From contig CAYPZT010000018.1 in assembly GCA_964415435.1 (NCBI GenBank), positions 1 through 19,724 on the forward strand: a stretch of DNA of 19,724 nt, written 5' to 3'. Source of the stretch: CAYPZT01 sp964415435. GTDB taxonomy: Bacteria; Patescibacteriota; Microgenomatia; UBA1406; GWC2-37-13. A program made the position numbers and the translations under genes. The notes beneath the pieces are model-generated. The model did no database searches. It was not told the origin of the DNA and saw only the letters and a program-made list of their open reading frames with translations. Positions 14,694 through 19,724 of this stretch are shown piece after piece (position 1 is the first letter of the stretch; each line of letters begins with the position of its first letter).

Positions 14694-15119
14694 ATGGCTG
14701 ATACAACAACAACCTCTATGGATCCGTCAAACAAAGCGGAACTTCTTCTCAATACAGAAAGCATGATCAAAAGATACCTCGGAGATATGGAAAAACTGCG
14801 AAACGATATTAAGGAGCAGCGCGATATGGTCGACTCGACCTTCGAGAACGACGCGGTTTTTTCGGAAAAGATGAAAAAAGAAGATGAGGTCAAAAAAGAA
14901 AAGGAAGCGCTGAAAGAGCAGCTTATGAAAACAACAGCAGTGCTCCAGGCGGATGCAAAGCTAAAAGAACTTAAGGATGAGCTTAAGGACACACAAAAAT
15001 CGCTTGAAGGACTTCTCAAGCAGTATCAGGAACTGGCGGGCACGAATCAGATCGTGCGTGATGACGGAGAGATTTTTGAGATTGTGACGACCTTCAAGAT
15101 CAAAAAGAAATCCGCGTGA
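14694..15119 (+). CDS. Small coiled-coil protein, function unknown
   Basis: 141 residues, very rich in Lys and Glu, with no signal peptide or membrane segment. From about residue 20 to 118 it is almost wholly helical with heptad-like spacing (MIKRYLGDMEKLRNDIKEQR, then KKEDEVKKEKEALKEQL and ELKDELKDTQKSLEGLLKQY). It closes with a short beta-like tail, EIFEIVTTFKIKKK. That suggests a cytoplasmic dimer or scaffold. I do not recognise a named family; similar short coiled-coil proteins occur in Parcubacteria as far as I recall. It lies directly right of the gene-free region and 52 bases before a pilin gene with its own promoter. Confidence 0.8.
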   Translation: MADTTTTSMDPSNKAELLLNTESMIKRYLGDMEKLRNDIKEQRDMVDSTFENDAVFSEKMKKEDEVKKEKEALKEQLMKTTAVLQADAKLKELKDELKDTQKSLEGLLKQYQELAGTNQIVRDDGEIFEIVTTFKIKKKSA

Positions 15120-15133
15120 TCCACGTACTCTCC

Positions 15134-15162
15134 TGGACAAGCGACTACAACTTCATTATAAT
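15134..15162 (+). promoter_or_regulatory. Promoter of the seventh pilin gene
   Basis: TGGACA (15134-15139), a 17-base spacer and a perfect TATAAT (15157-15162), ending 9 bases before ATG 15172. It is one of the best promoters in the window, implying strong, independent expression of this pilin. Confidence 0.75.
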
Positions 15163-15171
15163 CACTCTAGT

Positions 15172-15651
15172 ATGAAGCATCTGAAGCATGGTTTCACCCT
15201 TATAGAACTTCTTGTTGTAATAGGGATAATCGCGATTCTTATCGCGATCGGGACAGTATCGTATACAGGTGCGCGAAACAAGGCAGATCAGGCCAAAGTG
15301 CAGGCTGATTTTCAGACGATGACTAAGCTTATTGAAGTACAGCGCGCAACGCAAAATATGGTACTGAAGGACATAACGGGCACTACCTGTTCTGAGTGCA
15401 CCTGCCGGAATATCGACCCGACATCAAGCGCCACATGCATGAGCAACCTCAACGCATCGTGGGACACCATTACAACGGAACAAGCCTTACTAATCGACCC
15501 GTGGGGAAATCCGTACACATGGGACGAAAACGAACATGAAGTTAACTCTTCGGACTGCCGATACGATCAACTGAGAAGCAGCGGTAAAGACGGCATCCTT
15601 TCAAACTCTGATGACGTTATCTACGATCTCCCGCATTTCCTCTGTCCCTAA
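15172..15651 (+). CDS. Prepilin-like protein, GspG-type with Asp/Gly (calcium-loop-like) C-terminus
   Basis: 159 residues with leader MKHLKHG and FTLIELLVVIGIIAILIAIG (Gly-1, Phe+1, Glu+5). The mature part has the helix ARNKADQAKVQADFQTMTKL, and later DPWGNPYTWDENEHE with YDQLRSSGKDGILSNSDDVI. The last matches the GspG pattern +S.G.DG..gt.DDI, whose Asp residues bind calcium in type II secretion major pseudopilins. Six Cys are present, four of them in TCSECTCRNIDPTSSATC. It stands alone with a strong promoter, about 10 kb from the main pilin cluster. It could be a major pilin or a separate fibre subunit; the sequence does not decide. Confidence 0.88.
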   Translation: MKHLKHGFTLIELLVVIGIIAILIAIGTVSYTGARNKADQAKVQADFQTMTKLIEVQRATQNMVLKDITGTTCSECTCRNIDPTSSATCMSNLNASWDTITTEQALLIDPWGNPYTWDENEHEVNSSDCRYDQLRSSGKDGILSNSDDVIYDLPHFLCP

Positions 15652-15653
15652 TG

Positions 15654-15752
15654 TTATTCTTCGTGTTCGGTTGCAGTCGGGACGCCAGGTAGAATTCCAA
15701 CGATATCATCGGCTGAGGCAGTACCGGCCTTATCTTTTATTGAGTCGTTCAT
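15654..15752 (-). CDS. 32-residue peptide ORF with perfect Shine-Dalgarno
   Basis: An ORF of 32 codons starting MNDSIKDKAG and ending TATEHEE, hydrophilic and acidic, with a GILPGVP centre and no Cys, signal peptide or membrane helix. It is supported by its start signals rather than length. AAGGAGGTGAT (15766-15756) is fully complementary to the usual 16S 3' tail and well spaced from the ATG. TATGAT (15780-15775) lies 16 bases from TTGCGG (15802-15797). It runs convergently into the pilin gene with 2 bases between stop codons. No family is recognised. It could be a regulatory or leader peptide, a ribosomally made peptide precursor or a small partner of the pilus. Most other genes here are apparently leaderless, so this SD is distinctive. 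Confidence 0.6.
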   Translation of the reverse strand: MNDSIKDKAGTASADDIVGILPGVPTATEHEE

Positions 15753-15755
15753 AGT

Positions 15756-15802
15756 ATCACCTCCTTCCGGTACCATCATATACAAAGAAAGAAAGACCGC
15801 AA
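15756..15802 (-). promoter_or_regulatory. Promoter and full-length Shine-Dalgarno for the 32-residue ORF
   Basis: TTGCGG (15802-15797), 16-base spacer, TATGAT (15780-15775), then AAGGAGGTGAT (15766-15756) placed three bases before the ATG, so the GGAGG core is 7 bases away. The flanking stretch is almost pure pyrimidine on this strand. The signals are read directly. Confidence 0.6.
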
Positions 15803-15875
15803 TAAAAGAAAAGTAAGAGAATAAAAAGAAAGATTCACATACATATCAGAAATATATGATAAGAAGAAAGGACTA

Positions 15876-16919
15876 TTGCATTTACTCTACAGCTCGTTTA
15901 TTCTGAGGTTTATGTTCTCTGCTGAACATGCACACGTTCACAGTTCCCCCCTTCTCCTGGGACAGCCAGCTCAATATCAGTTCGTTCGTACTCCACGCCA
16001 GATAAATATAGATAGTGTATTGACGGGGCAGGGTATATGGGACAATGCGGCCCGTACAGCCCTACAAAACCGGTATAAGCCGGCGATGGGTCAGGTGTCT
16101 CAGCTTATTGCCTCCCCCGAAGGGGCGCTTTCGCTTGAAGCAAGAAATACAAATGCAGGAAGCATCATTGTAGCCCGGGGAACTCCGGGTATGGATGAAG
16201 ACAGGATAGCGTTTATAGTCAAAAAATATCGCAATGGAAATATGCTCGATATACCCGCCGGAGGTCCGGCGACTCTGGATGAAGTCGACTTGTCACAGGT
16301 ACGAAGGCGTGAAATTTCCGAGGAAGAAGCAATAGTTACAGTAAATGGTCGGCCACTTCTCCATCCGTCATATGTAGACGATAAGACATTGCCGGAAAAT
16401 ATTCTGGCAAACTATGAAGCGGCTAAAGAGGCAGGTCTGGAACCGATAGCTATACTCGAAGAGATAGCACATACTCATCGGTTTCCGGAAGAGCCGCTTC
16501 TTTATCTCGAGGCCCAACAAGAGGACTTGGAAGGTGAGCTTTCCGAAGTTCTCAGTTCCAGAAGCACGACCATGCATTTATGGAATACCGCTGGAGAATA
16601 TCATCAGAACCAGGGATGGCTGATGGAGCATGCGGAGGGCATGGATCTTGTCGATGTTCTCATGACTCCGCCGCTTGACCTGAGAACTGTGCGGTCCTAT
16701 GACCTGGAGGTCATAGAGGCAGACGGTAAACCATTCGCACTTGATCGATCACATGCGTGGTTAAGCATGAAAGACATCCGTGCCCTTGCCGGTGGTCAGC
16801 CGCGTGTGGTACCGGTTACAGGAAGAGAACAGATGAAGCTTTTCTATATAGATCCGCGTGAGACCCCATTCAAATCCCTCGCACAATCTTTCGTAAACGC
16901 TGTGGTTGCTTCCCAATAG
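15876..16919 (+). CDS. Nudix-like protein, function unknown
   Basis: Up to 347 residues. The segment DIPAGGPATLDEVDL...RRREISEEEAI (about 125-153) resembles a Nudix box (Gx5Ex7REUxEExGU): Gly130, Glu136, Arg145-Glu146 and Glu149-Glu150 are in place. However, one residue is inserted between Glu136 and Arg145, and the late Gly is Ala. The upstream strand IAFIVKKYRNGN and the downstream SHAWLSMKDIRAL also suit a Nudix fold, which often ends with a W(L/M)(S/P)xxE/D element. If active it would hydrolyse a nucleoside-diphosphate compound; the imperfect box could mean lost activity. The start is uncertain: TTG 15876 follows AGAAAGGA, whereas ATG 15912 would drop 12 residues. It is convergent with the deoxyribosyltransferase-like gene 11 bases away. 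Gene real; fold assignment tentative. Confidence 0.7.
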   Translation: MHLLYSSFILRFMFSAEHAHVHSSPLLLGQPAQYQFVRTPRQINIDSVLTGQGIWDNAARTALQNRYKPAMGQVSQLIASPEGALSLEARNTNAGSIIVARGTPGMDEDRIAFIVKKYRNGNMLDIPAGGPATLDEVDLSQVRRREISEEEAIVTVNGRPLLHPSYVDDKTLPENILANYEAAKEAGLEPIAILEEIAHTHRFPEEPLLYLEAQQEDLEGELSEVLSSRSTTMHLWNTAGEYHQNQGWLMEHAEGMDLVDVLMTPPLDLRTVRSYDLEVIEADGKPFALDRSHAWLSMKDIRALAGGQPRVVPVTGREQMKLFYIDPRETPFKSLAQSFVNAVVASQ

Positions 16920-16930
16920 AATTTCTTAAT

Positions 16931-17344
16931 TCATTCCAAAGGTTTCAAGTCACCATGTAGTATGACCGGCTTCATGGCAAGCATCTCAGAAAGATATGGC
17001 ATATTAGGTAAGTCATACAGACAGTAAAGCGGCTTTTCGAGAATATGAGCAAAGGCCATTTCGATAAAAGTATTTCCGCCAATGTATCCATCTATTCCAT
17101 TTTTTTCAGCATTGACTATAACTACAGCATCATACCCTTTCATTTTATTGTAATAACCCCTTATGAGATCATGTTTTATTTTTGTATCCGCTCGTTCGAT
17201 ATGTGTAGCGTTTACCTGAGTTCTTAGTTCAGGTCGTTTAACGCCTTCGGGGATCTCAACTTCGTGACCGAGTTGAGTTAGGTCGTCTCTAACTTTAAGA
17301 ATCTCATCGGATTTACTTATGGAGCCACACAAAATAACTTTCAT
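16931..17344 (-). CDS. Nucleoside 2-deoxyribosyltransferase-like protein
   Basis: 137 residues with an opening strand MKVILCGSI and a Rossmann-like layout. KMKGYDAVVIVNAEKNGIDG followed by YIGGNTFIEMAFAHILEKPL matches the family core, where a D.vV.......D.GT..E.GyA...gKP pattern carries the catalytic Glu (here in FIEMAFA). The closing YCLYDLPNMPYLSEMLAMKP is common in short prokaryotic members. Such proteins bind or cleave N-glycosidic bonds of nucleosides or nucleotides; the substrate is not known here. TATACT ends 6 bases before the ATG. It sits between the Nudix-like and ADP-ribosyltransferase-like genes. Confidence 0.75.
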   Translation of the reverse strand: MKVILCGSISKSDEILKVRDDLTQLGHEVEIPEGVKRPELRTQVNATHIERADTKIKHDLIRGYYNKMKGYDAVVIVNAEKNGIDGYIGGNTFIEMAFAHILEKPLYCLYDLPNMPYLSEMLAMKPVILHGDLKPLE

Positions 17345-17350
17345 GGAGAA

Positions 17351-17356
17351 AGTATA
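17351..17356 (-). promoter_or_regulatory. -10 box TATACT for the deoxyribosyltransferase-like gene
   Basis: TATACT on the minus strand ends 6 bases before the ATG at 17344, with no clear -35 box. It has the same leaderless spacing as pilM. Confidence 0.5.
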
Positions 17357-17462
17357 ACAACTACTAAAGTACTATTGGTGGCTTATGATGAAGCTTGATA
17401 AATCTTCAGAGCTCCGATATAATATACTATAGGTTAACTATTACTGTGTAAAATATTTTCGT

Positions 17463-18302
17463 ATGCCTAACGAATACTATGGTTATGGAAGCTCGGAAGA
17501 CTTCTCTCAAGATCCGTACGAGACACTACTGGATGAATGGGCAGAAGCTGAGGCAAGTCTAAACTTTCCCTATAAACCCATAAATGATCTGAAAAAAGAA
17601 CTAACCCAGCAATTTGAAAGTGTAGTAGGTCAACTGAGGCGAAAGGGTGGAGACCCACAACAAGCAGTTCCCCTGCTTCAAGAGCTGACTAGTAGACTAT
17701 ATGCTGCAGTAGCAACCCTTCAGCGCTCCCCAGATTATCAGAATGCTTTAAGGGCCTATCAAAAAAATGATCAGAAAAGTCTTGAAAAACTCATACCTAA
17801 AATTTTTGATGTTTTTCCTATCCAGCCAATTGTGATGTATCACGGCGTGTATCCTAAGCCCGGTGATGAAATGGAGGTAGAGAGGCTAATGTCAATGAGC
17901 TCACTTAGTAATCCAAGGGAATATACACAGAAAGTTGTCAGAATAGCAGAAGAGGGATTAAAGCCAGCACCTTTAATGCATGGGTATGGCTCAGATGATA
18001 AAATTTCAGCTGTATATTTTGCGAATCACCCAGCCTCCTCTTACGGTCCTGCCCTTTTTTATATGGAGAATCCAAAAAAATCTGGCTATGCGACGTTCTC
18101 ACCTAATTATGTGTCTGAAGAAACTCTTATTTACAGCCCACGTATTGATAGAAGGCATATACATTTGGGCTTGAAATCAAAACAGTTTGGAAGGAATATA
18201 ATGGGAGCTTTATTTTCAGATCCAAGATTGGCAAGTTATCGGGACGAGGTAGAAAATCATCTCCAACGCGCAGGTGCACGCTTTAAGCTTTTTAATCCTT
18301 AA
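17463..18302 (+). CDS. Unknown protein with possible ADP-ribosyltransferase-like H-Y-E pattern
   Basis: 279 residues. The N-terminal 115 are acidic then helical (DLKKELTQQFESVVGQLRRK, then LLQELTSRLYAAVATL). The C-terminal half has features in the order of a PARP-type ADP-ribosyltransferase: YHG (126-128), IAEEGLKP (161-168), VYFANHPASSYGPALFYMEN (184-203) and SEETLIYSPRIDRRHI (218-233). These would correspond to the NAD-binding His, the ...GL loop, the Y.A..S..Y strand and the Glu-bearing strand (E..I/LVY...Q/I). That would be a His127-Tyr185-Glu219/220 triad. This is pattern matching by eye, not a search result. No signal peptide is seen. TAAAAT (17449-17454) ends 8 bases before the ATG, and a TATAAT lies at 17418-17423. 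A small unknown gene follows 4 bases later. Confidence 0.7.
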   Translation: MPNEYYGYGSSEDFSQDPYETLLDEWAEAEASLNFPYKPINDLKKELTQQFESVVGQLRRKGGDPQQAVPLLQELTSRLYAAVATLQRSPDYQNALRAYQKNDQKSLEKLIPKIFDVFPIQPIVMYHGVYPKPGDEMEVERLMSMSSLSNPREYTQKVVRIAEEGLKPAPLMHGYGSDDKISAVYFANHPASSYGPALFYMENPKKSGYATFSPNYVSEETLIYSPRIDRRHIHLGLKSKQFGRNIMGALFSDPRLASYRDEVENHLQRAGARFKLFNP

Positions 18303-18306
18303 TTTG

Positions 18307-18552
18307 ATGGTAGAAAAACTATATCCTGTTGAAAGAAACTACCCTTCTCTGCCCGCACATCCTGCGAAGAACGGAAGGTTGTGTAAAGGTTCAAATGTTA
18401 TTCCAACAAGCATAGTCGCAGAAGCTGCAGGAACAATTAGTTACTGCCCCGAATTCAATCAATGTGAAACAAAGTATATACTGGTAGGACTGTGGGGAGG
18501 ACCAAACGATGGAGATGCGTATTGGAGCCGAACTTCAGGAGAAGCTGTATGA
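18307..18552 (+). CDS. Small protein of unknown function
   Basis: 81 residues from ATG 18307, 4 bases after the preceding stop. A GTG start at 18274 would overlap the upstream gene by 29 bases and add a hydrophobic stretch, so I prefer the ATG. The product has three Cys (LCKGS, SYCPEFNQC) and a Gly/Trp/Asp-rich end (GLWGGPNDGDAYWSRTSGEA). No family is recognised and there is no membrane segment. Tight linkage to the ADP-ribosyltransferase-like gene suggests co-transcription, possibly as a partner, but function is not inferable. Confidence 0.55.
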   Translation: MVEKLYPVERNYPSLPAHPAKNGRLCKGSNVIPTSIVAEAAGTISYCPEFNQCETKYILVGLWGGPNDGDAYWSRTSGEAV

Positions 18553-18569
18553 GGACATAAAATGTCCTC
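18551..18569. terminator. 8-bp hairpin GAGGACAT/ATGTCCTC after the small gene
   Basis: A perfect 8-bp stem with an AAA loop overlaps the stop codon of the small gene and lies 19 bases beyond the 3' end of tRNA-Lys. No T tract follows on the plus strand. It could act as a bidirectional 3'-end element. Confidence 0.4.
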
Positions 18570-18587
18570 TCACCCCGTTAAACTTAG

Positions 18588-18660
18588 TGAGCCACCAGGG
18601 ACTCGAACCCTGAACCACCTCCTTAAGAGGGAGATGCTCTACCAGTTGAGCTAGTGGCCC
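18588..18660 (-). tRNA. tRNA-Lys (anticodon CUU)
   Basis: A complete cloverleaf on the minus strand. The acceptor GGGCCAC pairs with GTGGCTC (one G-T pair) and the discriminator is A. The D arm is AGCTCAACTGGTAGAGC. The anticodon stem TCTCC/GGAGG has loop CTCTTAA (anticodon CTT), and the T arm has GTTCGAGTC. CCA is not encoded; CTA follows the discriminator. Confidence 0.96.
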
Positions 18661-18674
18661 TATTTCGTGGTTCT

Positions 18675-18680
18675 AGTATA
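18675..18680 (-). promoter_or_regulatory. -10 box TATACT for tRNA-Lys
   Basis: TATACT on the minus strand ends 14 bases before the tRNA 5' end, fitting a short 5' leader for RNase P processing. The -35 region is not distinctive. Confidence 0.4.
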
Positions 18681-18705
18681 TCAAAAACTAACCTATTTAG
18701 CAGTA

Positions 18706-18933
18706 CTACGCGGGAAGAACATTATTTAATATAGGAGCAAAAATTAACTTTATTGTCACACCAAAAATAGTAAGAATAACAAGAAGGAGTAACAATATCG
18801 ATAGCCATATTATTATCCGCTGCAGAGGCGGCTTGGTTAATTTTAGCTTTGCATCATACTCAAATGCAGAGTCAACCAAGGCAATACTTATATTAGTAAG
18901 ATAATATTTCAGTCGGTCTATTATGGCAAACAT
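18706..18933 (-). CDS. Small single-pass membrane protein, function unknown
   Basis: 75 residues: an amphipathic N-terminal half (MFAIIDRLKYYLTNISIALV and a charged DAKLKLTKPP segment), then one strong transmembrane helix at about 39-66 (IIIWLSILLLLLVILTIFGV) and a short tail. No family is recognised. It lies 18 bases after the 219-residue gene on the same strand, probably in one operon. TATAAT (18956-18951) or TATAAG closer in could add an internal promoter. Size and topology recall small envelope or holin-like proteins, without specific evidence. Confidence 0.65.
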   Translation of the reverse strand: MFAIIDRLKYYLTNISIALVDSAFEYDAKLKLTKPPLQRIIIWLSILLLLLVILTIFGVTIKLIFAPILNNVLPA

Positions 18934-18951
18934 AGTCTTTTCTTATAAAGA

Positions 18952-19611
18952 TTATAGTCTGATTCTCGATTTTTCTCCCTCTAGTTCATAAGAAGTTGAG
19001 GCAGCAGATTTGGCAAACTGCTCCAGTGAATCTGCAGCAAGCTGTGGATCTAATTTTCTTTCCGAGAGAATTCCTGAACCTGTCCAGTAAATTAATCCGG
19101 CTTTGAGACCTGCCTTTCCATCCGATTCGACCCCTGGCGCATAGAAGTACTGTGTAAAGGCGTCCGTGTACACAGTTCCTTTGTCATTAACAATAGGCGT
19201 AATCAGTACGAAGGTTTCGCGATGTCGTGATTCTTCAGAAGGATAGTATTTTAGCCAGATGTTTGTTCTTCTGTCCACGGCGGCTATTATTCCCTCGGCG
19301 GTAACCTGATACTCGACTGACGTTGGTATATCGGAGCACCACAGTTCATTTGTTAAAGGGCCCTCGATAAGCTTTTCGTAAATGGTCGAGAAATGCATGT
19401 GGGGTTTTCTGTTACCTAACTGCTCAGGTGAGAAAGGTCCGTTTTGTTTATTTTCCAAGTAATTTTTATGCCCTGAGAGGTAGGAGAATGCCTCGGAGGG
19501 ATTCATAACTTCGGGTATTTTAGGTGGTGGCAGATTTAACCAGTTGTAAAACTGGTCCCCTCGCGGATATGTCCCTCTCTGACTATACATTTCAGTAAAT
19601 AGTGAAGACAT
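18952..19611 (-). CDS. Soluble protein of unknown function
   Basis: 219 residues with no signal peptide or membrane segment and no motif I recognise. The N-terminus is Pro/Asn-rich (LNLPPPKIPEVMNPSEAFSY). The middle looks like a beta-rich domain (VEYQVTAEGIIAAVDRRTNI, then RETFVLITPIVNDKGTVYTD) and the C-terminus is helical. The ATG at 19611 is supported by a promoter whose -10 box ends 9 bases before it. It lies directly after tRNA-Arg on the same strand and before a small membrane protein, in the accessory-looking right end of the window. Confidence 0.75.
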   Translation of the reverse strand: MSSLFTEMYSQRGTYPRGDQFYNWLNLPPPKIPEVMNPSEAFSYLSGHKNYLENKQNGPFSPEQLGNRKPHMHFSTIYEKLIEGPLTNELWCSDIPTSVEYQVTAEGIIAAVDRRTNIWLKYYPSEESRHRETFVLITPIVNDKGTVYTDAFTQYFYAPGVESDGKAGLKAGLIYWTGSGILSERKLDPQLAADSLEQFAKSAASTSYELEGEKSRIRL

Positions 19612-19620
19612 TTCTGGGTG

Positions 19621-19649
19621 AGTATAGTGGAGAAAAATATGAATTGCAA
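19621..19649 (-). promoter_or_regulatory. Promoter of the 219-residue protein gene
   Basis: TTGCAA (19649-19644), a 17-base spacer and TATACT (19626-19621), ending 9 bases before the ATG at 19611. It lies in the 44-base gap after tRNA-Arg. Confidence 0.65.
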
Positions 19650-19655
19650 GATATG

Positions 19656-19724
19656 TGGTGCCTCAAGAGGGAATCGAACCCCCATCACTGGTTCCGAAGA
19701 CCAGTACTCTATCCGTTGAGCTAT
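19656..19724 (-). tRNA. tRNA-Arg (anticodon UCG), cut by window edge
   Basis: The 3' part of a tRNA on the minus strand. The anticodon stem CTGGT/ACCAG has loop CTTCGGA (anticodon TCG), the T stem GGGGG/CCCTC has loop TTCGATT, and the acceptor strand TTGAGGC is followed by discriminator A and an encoded CCA. The 5' acceptor strand lies beyond base 19724. The CCA contrasts with tRNA-Lys, which lacks it. Confidence 0.92.

Noticed and set aside
14687..15019. 110-codon Ser/Phe-rich minus-strand ORF opposite the coiled-coil gene
   Set aside because: Its composition is the expected mirror of a Lys/Glu-rich gene on the other strand; no start signals.
18274..18306. Upstream GTG start for the 81-residue protein
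   Set aside because: It would overlap the preceding gene by 29 bases; an ATG lies 4 bases after that stop.
18588..18660. tRNA-Lys as an integration site
   Set aside because: No second copy of its 3' end is visible in the window and no integrase gene lies nearby.
1..19724. CRISPR array, insertion sequence or integrase
   Set aside because: No regularly spaced direct repeats and no transposase- or integrase-like protein were seen.

Overview
The window looks like a chromosomal segment of an ultra-small Candidate Phyla Radiation (Patescibacteria, probably Parcubacteria-like) bacterium. This rests on short, tightly packed genes, a type IV pilus locus with PilB/PilM/PilN/PilO but no secretin, many short minor pilins, shortened clamp-loader subunits, and a large Pro-rich/membrane protein beside a phosphomannomutase. 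I recall that last pairing from such genomes but could not search for it. The standard code is used, with TGA as a stop.

Region 1 (10-7733) is a type IV pilus locus. The pilB ATPase runs leftwards and shares a very compact divergent promoter with a rightward unit. That unit holds a shortened DNA polymerase III delta-prime-like gene, six prepilin-like genes, and pilM-pilN-pilO joined by 4-base overlaps. Region 2 (7720-10089) is housekeeping: nusB-rnc-rpsP and rpmF on the minus strand, and a short holA-like delta subunit diverging from rpmF. A degenerate palindromic repeat lies between rpmF and nusB. Region 3 (10128-13252) has a phosphomannomutase/phosphoglucomutase and a large multi-pass membrane protein.

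Region 4 (13253-14693) is 1.44 kb without a credible protein gene, very unusual for so dense a genome. It contains several nested inverted repeats that read as RNA helices and is my main candidate for an undescribed element: a large structured non-coding RNA. Its strand and ends are unresolved. Region 5 (14694-15752) has a coiled-coil protein, a seventh prepilin-like protein with a GspG-type Asp/Gly loop, and a 32-residue ORF behind a perfect Shine-Dalgarno sequence.

Region 6 (15876-19724) is accessory in character: a Nudix-like protein, a nucleoside deoxyribosyltransferase-like protein, a protein with an ADP-ribosyltransferase-like H-Y-E pattern, several unknown small proteins, tRNA-Lys(CUU), and a partial tRNA-Arg(UCG) at the right edge.

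A pattern across the window is that -10 boxes (TATAAT, TATAGT, TATACT), often with a matching -35 box 16-18 bases upstream, usually end only 5-10 bases before the start codon. Transcription should therefore begin at or next to the start codon, so mRNAs here look mostly leaderless. The strong Shine-Dalgarno of the 32-residue ORF is a striking exception.
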